Source: Hypericum androsaemum (lineage: Eukaryota > Streptophyta > Magnoliopsida > Malpighiales > Hypericaceae). Taken from it: a stretch of 64,000 nucleotides of DNA. The stretch is from contig OZ023186.1 of assembly GCA_963995505.1 (NCBI GenBank), forward strand, positions 9,307,570-9,371,569, written 5' to 3'. Made by a program: the position numbers and the translations under genes. The notes below the pieces were generated by a model. That model was not told where the DNA came from. It did not search any database and saw only the letters and a list, made by a program, of their open reading frames with translations. This document shows positions 28,175 through 40,689 of this stretch, in pieces (the first letter of the stretch is position 1; every line of letters starts with the position of its first letter).

Positions 28175-30430
28175 TTACTTGGGATTCAGTTTCAACGAAG
28201 CACTGCAAGTACAAATTATCAGGTGTAAGAATGCAGATAGAGGGTAGTCAGATTTCGGTTTACGGTACAAAACATGAATTCGGTTCCGGATGAACGAAGG
28301 TACAACTCACCTGTTGATGCAGTAGCGTTTTCCGGTTGGCGGAGGGCCGTCGTCGAATACATGGCCTAAATGAGCATCACAAGCTGCGCAAAGAACTTCC
28401 TGGCGCGGCATGAAGATGATCGACAAGTCCATCTTAGATTTCACGTTGTTTCCAATGGGTTGGTAGTACGATGGCCAGCCAGTTCCACTGTCGAATTTGG
28501 TGGATGATCTGCATTGGAGTGTACATATCAGTGAGCGGTTGTAATGCTGTGGCACCAAGGCATCAAAGAGGAGTACTCACTCGAATAGCGGCGTGTCGCA
28601 GCAAATGCAGTGGTACGTCCCAGCAGTTTTAGTATTCCAGTACTCACTGAAAATAAAGCAGAGTGGCTAATGTCATAAGAAGCGAAGCAATATGGAAATG
28701 CAGTCCCTGCGGTGTGTCGCTGACTGTTGAGGGAATGAGTGAAACAGGATATGGATCAAGGATCATACCCGGTGAACGCCCTTTCGGTTCCCTTTTGTCT
28801 GGTAACGTAAAATTGTTCCGGGGACAGCTTTTTCTTCCATTCTTCATTACTCATGGAAGTGCGCTCGACCTTTCCTGCCTCACCAAATTACCAAATGAGA
28901 AAAAATGATCTAAGGTATTCAACAATTCTGCCTTCCATTTTCGGAATCTTTGATGGCACATGCACTACTTTCAAGTCCCAGTGGTTTACGAATTATTGCG
29001 GTCAGCATTCAAAAAAATTACTGGCAATCATTTGATTGAGCAAACATCTGCAGTTGAGGATGAATGTATGACTTTCTAATTTCTATCTCTTTCGCATTAT
29101 GCGGAACTGGTAACCGATGGCAGAGGGAGAATAAAAAAGAATCGGTACTGCTTGATAGTATGTCCAATAAAACTAAAATTCACACTACTCAGACGCTCCT
29201 TTGCCTTCCATTTAGTCAAGATCATACGGAGCGGCAAAAGGAGGCAACACGACACTAACAGAAAAGTAAGCAACGCCAAAGAGCAAGAATTATACCACAT
29301 GTCAACCTGAATACAGAACTCTACAAAAGCTACACTCATGCACGGCATTATTAAGCTTTCTATCAGTCGTTAGAAACTAAACCAAAGAAATTTTTCAGGG
29401 GAGCGGTGGAGATCAATACATCACTAAACTACAGGAATTTTCCCCTTACAACTTCTGAAGAGCCATCCCATTCACCAACTGTTTTCAAGACGACCTGAAT
29501 GTCGTGGCAGAGGCGGATGGCTAACATTGTTATTGGAAGAATCTTGGTTGAAACCTAATTTAACACATTTTTAATTCACGCGTTTTATACTAACACAATC
29601 CTGTCAGGGTGATTGGGCCAACAATCTCCAGTATCATTACACAGTTGATAGAACAGTCAATTAACATTCACCTCACCAAACCAATACAATCCTGTCAGGC
29701 ACCCCAACCCCTCACAGATTGGTCACACAGTCCGGATTCAGACATTCATAGCAAAAAAAGTAAATCCAGCTCCACAACTCAACTAAACAGAGAGAATTCA
29801 TTTTGGTGAATTCTCTAGTATAACAAAGACGAACAAGATCGAACCCTACTTAGGGATGATTCTCCTAATGGTATTTTTCCATTTGTGAGGCTTGAAACTC
29901 AAGACATGAGACATCCTAAAGAGAGAATACAAATCTCGTATCACTCGTACCAACTCTCATTTGTCTAACAGAGAGAATTAGACTATTAAATTGTGCAATT
30001 CAAACAGGGCAACTCAATTAGACCAAACTCACACCGGTTGAGCTAAAACATTCATTGAAGTTATCATTTTTATCACTTTCCACCCACTATTTTAAACATT
30101 TGAACTATCCAAGGTTGTCGTTAAACCCAAGAGACAAACTTTCACACGGACCAATCTGCACCATCCCAACAACAAGAATTGAATGAACAGAAGACACAGA
30201 GAGATAGAGAGAAAGAGAGGACCTTGCTGGGTATTTCCATCTGGGTTTTGAGAAGAGGCAGAGGAGCCCATAGCAGCAACAAGCTTCAGAGTCGACCTCC
30301 TCCTGGGCGTTTGTTGAACAGAAACAAAGGAACCCAAATGGTTAGACCTTGAGAAGAAGCCAATTGCTTGGTGGGTTTTCAATGAAGCGCGTGATGCTGT
30401 TGTTAAGCTCATGCTATGACTTAGAGCCAT
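28175..30430 (-). CDS. MSRB1: Plastid methionine-R-sulfoxide reductase B, 1-Cys type
   Basis: Reduces the R isomer of methionine sulfoxide in proteins and so repairs oxidative damage in chloroplasts. Five exons, 30430-30223, 28874-28769, 28646-28581, 28508-28311 and 28202-28175, give 201 residues, the usual plastid MSRB length. About 55 N-terminal residues rich in Ser, Thr and Arg form a transit peptide. The catalytic domain follows with [19 protein letters not shown]. Two zinc CxxC pairs, CICC and CAAC, are present, and the catalytic Cys lies in KRYCINS. Where two-Cys enzymes have the resolving Cys (DSGC), this protein has [10 protein letters not shown]. That is the Arabidopsis MSRB1 pattern, which is recycled by glutaredoxin-like donors and not directly by thioredoxin. 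The last exon is only 28 bases (ASLKLNPK). Confidence 0.94.
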
Positions 30431-32327
30431 GGCTGACTATATTACAGTTAAAAGAAAATAAAAAAAGAACAAATAAATGATAAGGAAAGATCGTTTCTTG
30501 TTTACCAAATCAAAGAAGGGGTGGGAGTGGTGTGGATGAATGGTTGCCACAGGAATTGGGGTCTCTTGTTTTGGGGTGGATTTGGTGGAGACTGGGCTAG
30601 TCCACATTTATGAAAATTAACTCAAACCAATATCACTACACATGCAAACTAATATCACTTCACGTGTAAACCAATATCATTTCATAAACCAGTCTCTTGC
30701 AAACCAATATTATTTCACATGTAAATCAATATCACTTCATATACAAACCAATATCACCTGGTAGATTATTGACCATCAGATTTAAAGATAATCAAATCTG
30801 ACGGCCCAAAATATAGTTCCCACCTATGGATAAATTTTTTATAGTCCCCACTCAATCTGGTCTCTTGTTTGTGGTGGTGGTGCAAATGGTGACACCGTTA
30901 TCCAATGTCTACGGACGCCAAGTGGCGGATGCTAGAGACATCTGAAGTAAAGCTCTGTTTGTTTTTTTTGTTGTTGTTGGAAGGCTCTGTTACTTTATGT
31001 TGGGATTTTATATGTGAGATCCAAAGGCTATCTAAATATTCCAAATCAAACGGAACGACTCCCGGATAACCTTCCTGATAAACGGATTCGGATTCATTGT
31101 TCTCGTGACTAAATAATGGTACAACACGCAAATAAATGGTACAATTGAGACTAATGACAGTATGCAATATAATTAAAAATGGTACGCCATGCGACTAACA
31201 ATAGTATAGATGTATTATACAATGGTATAACACGCGGCTAATAATGGTACACCACGCTACTAACAAGGATATAGTTGCGACTTAACTATGGTACATCACA
31301 TTTTTTTACATGCAAAATTACAAAAATACCTCTATGTCGCGTGTTGCACCATTGTATAATACATATGTACTATTGTTAACTGCATGATGTAACTGTTTAG
31401 TCATATGTTGTACCATTGTTAATAATCAGTACAATGCTACCGAAAGCCAAGCACCACTCAATCCGGGTTCTTGTTAAACATAGATTTAGTAAAGGACTAA
31501 AGATCATTAAAGAAAAACACACCGAGAATTCTTTATTCAAAAACTCTCTCTAGAATTCCTTGGGTTTTTAAGTTGTCAAAAATATCATTTCGATCAAGAG
31601 TATGTGAACAAGGACAAATTGGTGACAAACTTTCCTTATGATCCAGTAAAAAAAAACTGGTCTTCAACATGTATTTATGTTTATTGCATTAATTGAATAT
31701 GTTCAGTTTTAGGGTTCGTGCATAAATTAAGTGATTAATATATGGAACCCTTCATTGTAATTTTTTTTAAAGGTCAACCATTCATTGTATTAGAGCCATG
31801 AAGTTTTCGTTCTGGTTGTCGATCAAGTTTTGCAAAGAAAACAATTTTGTGATTTTTCTTGCTAAAATCGGATTTCTGTAAAACATATTTTTGTGAATGA
31901 GGCTATTCTCGTTCTTGCATGAATAAGAGAAAAGGTCTAAGGAATGAACACACACTTGTGTGAACACTCAAGAAATGTTTTCGACTGTTAATAGCGGGCT
32001 ACTTTTTGGGCCTATACCATCCGGGTCTCCTAGGACGGCTAATTTAAAAAAGAGTCGGATAAAATTTTTAAAAGATTAAAAAATTTTCCGAATAAATATT
32101 TAAGACTGTTGTATTTTCAAATACTCGAACTCAAGACCTGATTAAATTAGAATAATAGAGTCACTTTTTTATAAGTAAAATATTGTTACTCTTTAAAAGA
32201 ACCCAAAGTTCAATTACACCATAAGAAGGACAAACGTCATCTAATCTACCTAGCAAAGAAAACAGCTATATTAATGAGGATCAAAAGGTATAATTCGATT
32301 AGACTCCCTTGTCGCATTCTTTATCTA
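30431..32327. other. Intergenic DNA with two families of short diverged repeats
   Basis: The first part is the MSRB promoter side. 30635-30765 holds five or more imperfect units built on AAACCAATATCACTTCA. 31110-31290 holds units built on TAATGGTACAACACGC, and 31335-31440 holds the same words in the opposite orientation (GTTGTACCATTGTTA). This makes a loose inverted repeat of about 330 bp. No coding region is supported. Confidence 0.55.
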
Positions 32328-32667
32328 TGTTATAATCTTCATATCCAACCCAAAACTTTAAGGCAATGGGTTGGTGAATTTTTCACACTTATAAACTTGC
32401 CTCCCACTCGAGTTTTAACTGATGTGGGATTCAACACGCTCCTTCAAACAAGACCCACTGGGTCGAAGATTGCACTGCTTTTGACTTCACCAAAGTGCGA
32501 GAAATGGGGGTCGTGCGAGCTCAACAATGGGCACGAGATCAACCCGCTCTAATACCATGTTAGAATCTCCATATCCAACCCAAAATCTTAAGGCAATGGG
32601 TTGGTCGATTTTTCACACTTATAAACTTGCCCCCACTCGTGTTTTAACCGATGTGAGATTTTCAACA
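32328..32667 (-). mobile_element. TRIM (terminal-repeat retrotransposon in miniature), 340 bp
   Basis: Two direct repeats of about 110 bp with TG...CA ends (32328-32436 and 32558-32667) flank a 121-bp interior with no coding capacity. On the minus strand, TGGTATTAGAGC (32557-32546) directly abuts the right repeat and is one base from the initiator-Met primer-binding site. GAAGGAGCG directly precedes the other repeat as a polypurine tract. Flanking 5-mers (ATCTA and ATTAC) do not match, so the target duplication is lost, or one repeat has recombined. Confidence 0.87.
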
Positions 32668-32745
32668 ATTACCACGAAGATGGTTGAGGCGTCTTCTTTC
32701 CATGACATAACTATTATAATCGCCAAACGTCAAGCCTCGATCATA

Positions 32746-33105
32746 AGCTCTCTTTTTTAGATTCGTCTTGCTCTTCCATGTTTATTAAGATCGAGCTAAG
32801 GCTTAGCTCAGCAATAGGCCTCTTCTGTGATTGTATTTTAATTTTTGCATCGGGAGCATCTTGAGAACCGCCGCTTTGCTTGTAAATTTTCTTTCCCGAT
32901 AGCTCGATCAAGTTGGGATCGATTGGATTGTCTTCTCCTTGTTAACCTTCTTGACCACAGTGAGAGGTCGCACCACAGCAGAAGGTTGTCCTACCTCCAA
33001 GTCTGACACAATGATCTCACCCTCTATACCAAATAGCTGCAAATTTGTCACCGTACCTTCAGCAGCCAGGAACTGCAAATCATACATCAATCCTTCATAT
33101 AATAG
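32746..33105 (-). pseudogene. Unidentified coding-like fragment
   Basis: The minus strand reads FLAAEGTVTNLQLFGIEGEI and then SDLEVGQPSAVVRPLTVVKK over 33075-32910. After a shift of frame it continues DPNLIELSGKKIYKQSGGSQ and IAELSLSSILI down to about 32755. An AG acceptor stands just before the first stretch. The codon pattern looks like a once-real exon with a frameshift. I do not recognise the family. It may be a captured fragment or a dead gene. Confidence 0.35.
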
Positions 33106-33305
33106 AGTTACTTTGGTTTGGGTAGTTAGCAGTTTATTATGTCGCAGAGAGATGGGGGTTAGGACGCAGGGCCAAATATTGAAGATAGGTTCATAAACTA
33201 TTTTTGTTCTGATATTTCTAGAACATTAATTAAATGATATGCTCGATTCCAACAAATTAATCTCCAATCAGGCCGAGTACAATCTAGGACAGGAGACTAA
33301 CAATG

Positions 33306-33846
33306 TGTTGGGGTTTGGAGCCTGAAGTGATCGGTTTCGAGTTGAGAAGACGAGGCCAAGCGAAAAAGGAAGAAGCCGGCTGGGCTAGCGACAGCCAGCC
33401 AGCTAGCGGACGCTAGAGGCGGCCTAGCGGCCACTAACCCCCTAGCGAACGCTTGGGGTGGGGACAGGGGGTTCCAGATTTTAGAACCTAGCGGCCGCTA
33501 GGAGGGTAGCGATCACTAGAGGTACCCGGGAATGACTTTTTTTGTTGACTAGTTTGCCACTCCTTGTCCATTATCTCCTCTAGAGTTGGTGCCACTATAA
33601 ATACCCAACTAGATCTCATTTATTGTGGTTCTAAGAGAGAAAAAAGAGGCAACATCCTTGTAAAGAGCAACTGAAGCTCAAAGTGTGAGATTAGTGAAAT
33701 CCTCCTGGCTTGGTACGCCCCCGGACGTAGGTTGTTGAGATCGAACTGGGTGACCAAATTCTTGTATCTTGTGTGTTCCTTTCATTTATTCTTCTTGTGG
33801 TTTAGTTGCTCATGTAGGTGATTGCGTTGGGTCCGTTGGCTTAACA
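33306..33846 (+). repeat. LTR of a truncated LTR retrotransposon
   Basis: 541 bp starting TGTTGG and ending TTAACA, so the ends are TGTT...AACA. A TATA box TATAAATA is at 33597. ATTGGTATCAGAG follows at once (from 33847), the initiator-Met primer-binding site. No matching 3' LTR is found in the window and no protein domain follows, so this is a 5' stump of an element. Confidence 0.8.
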
Positions 33847-33904
33847 ATTGGTATCAGAGTACCCGAGTATAGGGCTTGGTGGGAGCAAGCACGATGGGTG
33901 ATGA

Positions 33905-34165
33905 CAAGACTCCCGGACCCTGGACCACAAGACCCTCGGACCACCGGCCGCCGAACCCTCAGACCATGGACCCCCGGACCACCGAACCACGAACCTCGGA
34001 TCCCGGATCACCGAACCCTCAAACCACCAGACCCCCAGACCCCAGGCCACCAGACCACCCGACCCCTGGAACGCGGACCCCTTGACCCTGGACCCCCGAC
34101 CACGGATCCCAACTCCGGACCCCGGACCTCCAGACCGCAGACCCCGGACCCCGAGCCCCGTTCTG
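33905..34165. repeat. GGACC-rich minisatellite downstream of the LTR stump
   Basis: Irregular array of 7-12 bp units around CCCCGGACC, GGACCACC and CAGACCCC, about 260 bp long. It starts shortly after the primer-binding site, where the gag gene would begin. Open frames across it are Pro/Thr/Arg repeats without family resemblance. The same unit family, in the opposite orientation, forms 54690-55200. Confidence 0.75.
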
Positions 34166-35078
34166 TTTTTATATTGGTACAGCTTAAAAAAGAAAATCAA
34201 TGAACAATATGTTTTGCAAATTTTGAAATAGAACGGCACTCGCATTGCGTGTGAGTATTTACTAGTACCAAATAAATGAAACTCTCCTAGTCCCTACCTT
34301 CGACCACGACGGCTTCACTTCTCACCATCGCCAAAAGCTCCCGGCCTTCTCATCTCTTCCTTCATAACCCTTTTATGGTAAGTTTTTTAAGGATTTTTTT
34401 ATGGTAAGTTCATAATTGCACATTTAAAACTTAAATTTCTATCCAAAACATCACCAACTCCTCTTCCACTTCATGCCATCACTTTCATTCCCTTCCGGTT
34501 CAGTGGGACTCATGTACAATATCACACCTCCCAGAATCATCTTCCCCATACCCATAAACCTAACACATTTGTGTATATCAAATTTATTTCTTTTTCATGG
34601 TTCGACAGGTTGGCCATCGATAAAATTATAATTTTTTTTAAAAAATCATGCCATTATATTTGTCATTAAAATATCAAATAATTGTGAATATCTTTTAATT
34701 TTGTTCCAAAATTTATCGTCACGTTAATCATTGTCTCTGTACTCGATCACGGTCTGACGGATCTCCGGTATAAAATAAAATCCCCAAAACTAGAAGAACC
34801 AAACCGTAATACCATCATACATCAAGTACCCCAACACAAATTCACCCTTTCCAAGAATAAACCCCGCCTGGGCTGGACTCTCCTTAAAATAAAGATTAAA
34901 GAGTAAGCGACAGTCTGGAGAGGCAGAAAAATCTCGGTAAGGGGCTTTCGGTAAATTCACCAATTAGAAAATAACCGCCGACTCGTGAAGGTTTCTTCCT
35001 CCCCTCCTCGCCGATTAGCGGTTATTTGGATGAGAATAAGGAGCCGCCGATGAAGAAGGGGGCCGGCGGCGGCGGGGA
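34166..35078. other. Spacer and UBP25 promoter/5' UTR
   Basis: No gene is seen in the first 700 bases. 34880-35078 is GC-richer and is the probable 5' UTR of UBP25. Confidence 0.4.
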
Positions 35079-35103
35079 ATGGGGGGGTTGCAGTTGCAGA
35101 TGA
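35050..35103 (+). promoter_or_regulatory. Upstream open reading frame overlapping the UBP25 start
   Basis: An ATG at 35050 opens a 17-codon frame ([17 protein letters not shown]) that ends at 35103, beyond the UBP25 ATG at 35079 and in another frame. If the mRNA starts upstream of it, this uORF would dampen translation of the main frame, or shift initiation to a later in-frame ATG. Confidence 0.45.
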
Positions 35104-38100
35104 GTTGGCAGGCGAGTCTACTGAGCCAGAGACGGAAGACGAGTGGGCCCCTAGGGTTAAGGAATTTGGGAAATTCTTGCTACTTGAACAGCGTTCTTCA
35201 GTGCCTCACTTACACCCCTCCCCTCGCCAATTTCTGCCTCCGCTCCCTCCACTCCTCGCTCTGTACGCTGCCGTTTCGGTTTTCTCTCTCTTTTCGTTTC
35301 GTTTTCCGCGGTTTTGGTTGTGTGCTGATTGGACTAGGGTTTTGGTGTTTGTTTAGGTGATTCGGTCGCCAATGGAGTGAGGAAGCGGGAATGCGCGTTC
35401 TGTATCGTCGAGAAGCGGATTGCGCGGTCGCTGAAGTCCGAGAGTGCGCTGGACTCCCCGTTGAAGATTCGCAGCTGCCTCAGCATATTTGCGGACCACT
35501 TTCGAGACGGCTATCAGGAGGACGCGCATGAGTTTCTGAGGTACGTCATTGACGCTTGCCACAACACGTGCCTGCGCCTCAAAAAGCTCCGAAGGAAGGC
35601 GAGCGACTTGGTGGATGGGGGCACTGTCGTTAAGGAGATCTTTGGGGGTGCGCTGCAGAGCCAGGTCAAGTGCCTGTCTTGTAATGCTGACTCGATTAAG
35701 GTCGACGAGATCATGGATATCAGCCTCGACGTGATGCATAGTAATTCGGTCAAGGAGGCAATGCACAAGTTTTTCCAGCCAGAGGTTTTGGATGGGAATA
35801 ACAAGTACAAGTGTGAAGAGTAAGTGAGCTTGTTGACTTCTGTTTTTGTTGTTGTTCTTTATGTGTCTTTCTTGGGCATAGATGAGATGAATAGAGACTT
35901 ATGCTTTGTTCAGTTGTAAGAAATTGGTGGCAGCTCGGAAGCAGATGTCGATCCTTCAAGCGCCAAACATTCTTGTGATCCAGTTGAAGGTGGGTTTTGG
36001 GTTTATGTGAAGGTGTTTGGCTAGCTCAAATGCTTTTGTCTACTTTGTTGCTAATTGAAAGTGGGATTGTTGGTTGGCAGAGATTTGAGGGTTTATTTGG
36101 AAAGATTGACAAGGCCATCATGTTTCAAGAAGTTTTGGTGCTTTCAAACTTCATGTCCAAAGCTAGTAAGGTATCTGTAAATTTTGACTTGCTTCATGTT
36201 CTTGGTTTAATCCATCTGTTTACTTTTATCATCTATCAGAAGATCCATATTGGGTCATGTCCAGTGCATGTGTAGACATTTGCTTAAGATGATAAAAGAC
36301 AGACTGGTAGCATGATTATCAAGTTAAAGCATTGTCTATTGATTTAGAACTGAAATATCTAATAGGATCGAGGGTGATTTTCAGAGACACCGTATATTTC
36401 TTCCTTGAAACACGATAAAACGCATCCTTGTATCTTGATTTCTTGAGATACTGTATATTTAACCTTTATAATTATTGTCAACTCAGACCTTGATGCTTTG
36501 GTCTATTAGAACACTGTAGCAACTTTTGACACCTTAGCCATCTAAGATGCAACGTGTACTAATATGTGTCATCTGAAATGAGAATTAATACCGCTTGTTT
36601 CTCTTGTTGTAAATATTTATCAAAAGTGCTTGTAGGGCTATAATCTGGTATTTACTACCTATAGATTAACTTTGATCATTCAGCTCGTGGATACAATGTC
36701 ATAGTTAATAGGGAACTCATGGTTTTAATTTTTTTTTCTGTTGTCCCTTCTAGGAGGGATGCCGAAATTGTTGAATGAACCATCTGAGGATTTGTTACCA
36801 AGCTAAGGTCGATCTTCCTCATCCAGGTCACGCCTAGATGAGTGTGTCCTTTTGATGCTGAATAACTTTTCTTACTTATTGCAAAAAGTGATATTATGAT
36901 CAAAGTGGGCTCTGAGCCAGCACCTTTGCTATCTGCCTAGTGGAGTAAAATTGATGTTGACATCACTATCTTATATCTCTTGCTTCTTATTGTCATTTGC
37001 CTCTTGTATTTCTACTTCCTAAAAGGCTGAGAGCCTTGCACAGTGGATCTCTGTTGTTTGATTGAATGAATTGAGAAATTAACAGGCTTGTTTGGTAAAA
37101 GTCATTGAAAAAGGAAAGGGATAATGACATGAATTTGAATCATAATATAGGAGTGATGATGAGCTACTATTGAATATAATTATCTGGTAATTATTCATAT
37201 GGAATGTAAATAGTACTTGGTCGGCAATTCCCTCTCATACCTGAATCTTAATTTAAGAATTTTTTTGAAAGAGATTATCAGTTCATGCATTAATTATTGT
37301 AGTTATCTACTCAATAAAAAAATGATGAATGCTGGAAGCATTACCATTCTGCTTCAAACTTTTGGCTTTATTCAGATGAACACGAGTATCAAAATGGTAA
37401 CATGTTTTTATCATATATGGGCGCGCAAAGTTATCCCTTAAAATGCTGTTTGCCATTAACGGGCATCACGAATTTGGGCTTCTCAGAAAAAAATTGTGTG
37501 TTATTTATCAGGATGTCAAAAAGTCTCTGTGACAACTTGTTGCATGTCTGTGCTAATTACTCCTAGGAGTATGGGAAATATGTGGGGAATTTGTTCATTA
37601 GCTCTTTGGTTTACCCATCAGTGGGGTTTTTGAGTTGCCTAATTCAGGGAATAACATAGCAATTCATTGACCCTAGATTGGGTGGTTTTTTGGATGATGT
37701 GAAGCATGCTTGAAGATATGGCGTAGCATTAACATTGAACTTGGAGATTACTAGATGACAATGCCGTGTATTAGCTTTTTTATTTTCCTGTATAATGCAT
37801 AAAAAAGGGCACAACCTCATATTTCTTCAGCTAATCTCTAGCCCACGCCATCAAATTAAGGTTATTCTTGCAAGCGTGAATTTGAAATTTATTCAGCATT
37901 ATGGATATGCCCCTGTTATATTCTGGAGAATATAAACTTTGCAGAAAGGAGAATCTCTGCATTTGCAATTAGGTGCATTTTGGTTGTTTGCTGCTTAGCT
38001 TTTTTCCTAACATTTATTTTTCTATTTGATGTATTTTTTACAGGATCCAAAACCAGAATATAGTCTTTTTGGAACTATCGTGCATTCTGGAATCTCGCCA

Positions 38101-40177
38101 GATTCAGGACACTACTATGCATACGTTAAGGTCTGTAATTATCCATACTGTTTCTCTCTTTAGATGTATCTGAAAAGTTGCAATGTTTATACTTTTTGCT
38201 CATCCTCCTTATACTTGCAGGACGCAATGGGTCGGTGGTTCTGCTGCAATGACTCTTATGTGTCACGCGCAAACCTGAATGACGTCTTGTCGGAGAAAGT
38301 GTATATACTTTTCTTCTCTCGTACCAACCATAGACCTGCCGATGTGGCCTCCAATGGAGTGAAAGCATGCTGTGCCAATGGCAATGGTGCATTAAATATC
38401 AAGAGTACTTCTAATACACTAGAGAACGCTCCAATTAAACCAAATGGTGGACAATATTTTAGTAATGGAGCTTTGAAAAACAAGAATGCAACTGATGCTC
38501 TGGAGAAAGTTCCTAGAGAGCCTTTGGTAGAACAATCTTTGAGGAAGGATACCCTGACTGCTTTCAAGGCCAATAAAGTGCCTGCTAGTCAACGTATAAA
38601 GATTAACATACATGGTAATGGTAGTGCCAATGGGGTTCCACCTACTTATGGCAGAAGTGCTAATGCTAACTTGGGCATGGAGTTGAATGGGCATGCAAAA
38701 GGCTTGTTCAGCACAGAGAAATTCGATAACCATAAATCATTGCCAGCAAATGGTAATGGTTTTAATAAGAACGACAAGGTCAGAGAAACAAATGGTGAGA
38801 CCTGCCGAGCAACTCTGCCAGAAAAAGTTGGTGATCATGTGCAAAATGGGGCAGCTAGTTCTGGAGCATCAGATATCTCTGAGAGCAATGGGGTAGCAGC
38901 AGGATTTGATGAGTATGAGATGCAAAATGGTCAAGCTAATGGCCACCATGCTATTGCTGGTTCCAAGAGAAAAGGAGAGGAAAGTGCCTGCATTTTGCTA
39001 GCAGAGGATCCCCAGGCTCGTGATGATATGAAAAAAGTGTATGCCTCTCTCTCCTTTTCTGTTTAAATCTTCTTCCCAGTTCCCTGTAGTTGCGAGATAG
39101 GTCATGGAAGGAGCAATTTTCTCAAAGCTAAATTCTTTTACGGAAGTCTAATGTTTAAGTTGCTCTGATGCAAGTTTAGAGGTTCACTCCACAAATCTGC
39201 AAATTGGTTATAGAACTTAGTCTGTCCTTGTGTTGGTGGGCTTTTCTTTAATAGGTACTGGATCTTACATGTTATAGAGTGGAAGGAACAATTTTCTCAA
39301 AGCTAAGTTCTTATCCTACGGATAGCTGGGGTTAAATTGCTCTGATTCTAGTTTGAAGGTTCACTCCAGAAAATAGGGCAAATTGTGCATTTAGAATTTA
39401 GTCTGTCCTCTTGTTGGCTAGCATTTCTGAATAGGTATGTGATCTTACATGTTGTAGGGTGTTAATTCTAAATATTTGATTCCAAATTCTTGGCATCATT
39501 GTGCAATTGGATAAGGTCTTCTTTTATGAATGTTAATTATCGGAAATGCTGAAATTTTCTCCTTTTTTAAAATCTTATGTTGCAGTCTTGAGCAAGAAAC
39601 CTCCTCATTTTTGAGATCATGCGGCTGGTATAGTGATGTTTACAAGTTTATGATGTCAAGGAAACGGTTATGTACTGAAGAAAGGAGGCCAAACCCCAGT
39701 AGTGATGACTTGAAGTAAGTTATCTATTGTGCTATGTAGCAGGCATTCTGCCTTTTCATCAATCTATTCTGTTAAGGATTAGTTGTGTTTTGAACCGACA
39801 TTCTCATTACTTGCTCATTCATCTTTTCATTTTACTTCAATCATGCGTCTCCAACCTGACTCTCTTTTTCGCAAGATCCTATTTGTTTGTTATCCGAGGT
39901 ATTGAAGAATGTTTGCCGAATTCCTATATTTATAATTATCTTATTGATGTTTATCATCTTATTTTAGGGCGTATGCATGAGATATAAAAGATAAGGGCCA
40001 CGTAAAAGATATCTGATTTGCTGTAGGGACCGAAATGCCTGATTTCTGCCTTGTCTTCCACAATGCAGGAGATTGTTGACTGCTGATGCCAAAGCTACCT
40101 TCACGTCACAAATACCCGAAACTTTGAAGCAGAGGTTGATTAAACTTCTCTTGTCTATTGGCTACGACGATAAGTAG
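35079..40177 (+). CDS. UBP25: Ubiquitin carboxyl-terminal hydrolase, UBP25 type
   Basis: Deubiquitinating cysteine protease of the USP/UBP family. Eight exons, 35079-35262, 35357-35819, 35914-35989, 36081-36170, 38044-38130, 38221-39038, 39586-39714 and 40069-40177, keep one frame and give 651 residues. The catalytic Cys box is [18 protein letters not shown] near residue 30. [17 protein letters not shown] is the conserved QEDAHEF box. A zinc-finger CxxC pair appears as CLSC and CEDC. The His box is SGHYYAYVK, and the CNDSYV segment after it carries the third catalytic residue. An Asn/Gly-rich C-terminal tail of about 350 residues follows. The opening [13 protein letters not shown] and overall length match Arabidopsis UBP25 (At3g14400). 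An in-frame ATG at 35100 is an alternative start, 7 codons in. Intron 4 is long (1.9 kb). Confidence 0.95.
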
Positions 40178-40689
40178 TAGCTCATTATGCCCAGCAAGGG
40201 GAATGAATGGTAAACAGTTGTGCCATATATCTACTTTTTGCAAGTGCCCCTCTGTAGTTCCTTTTACATCTCTCATACTTAACACCGTGTAATAACATGC
40301 AGATAAGGGATCCCGGCTCGTATGAACTACATTAGTTGTATCTGCTGGGCGACGTCAAATGTACGTGTACGAATGGATACATTTTGCGTTCGAGTTTGCA
40401 AATTTTTCCCCACCGGCATGAGAGGGCTGGCTGTATAGCTTTCTTCTTCGAGGCTAGATGAGAGGTCGAAATAGAATCCTTAACAGAGATCATAGGCGGT
40501 AAAGTTGGTTTTGGCAGCGAGAAAATTTGGTTAATTCTTTGATCTTGTATAAATCAAAAAGTGTTTACTTGGATTGATCAGCTTAATAACGTTAAAAAAT
40601 TGGAACTCAGCTTTTTTTTGCAGAAATAAAAATAAATTCTGCAGAAGGATGACAATCGATTTTGTACTTGCAGATTTATTTAGCCTTCC
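40178..40689. other. UBP25 3' flank
   Basis: Probably the UBP25 3' UTR for the first 200-300 bases. No other gene is seen. Confidence 0.4.

Noticed and set aside
33769..34245. Pro/Thr/Arg-rich plus-strand and Gly-rich minus-strand frames
   Set aside because: Products of the GGACC minisatellite after the LTR stump. No gag motif such as a zinc knuckle is present.
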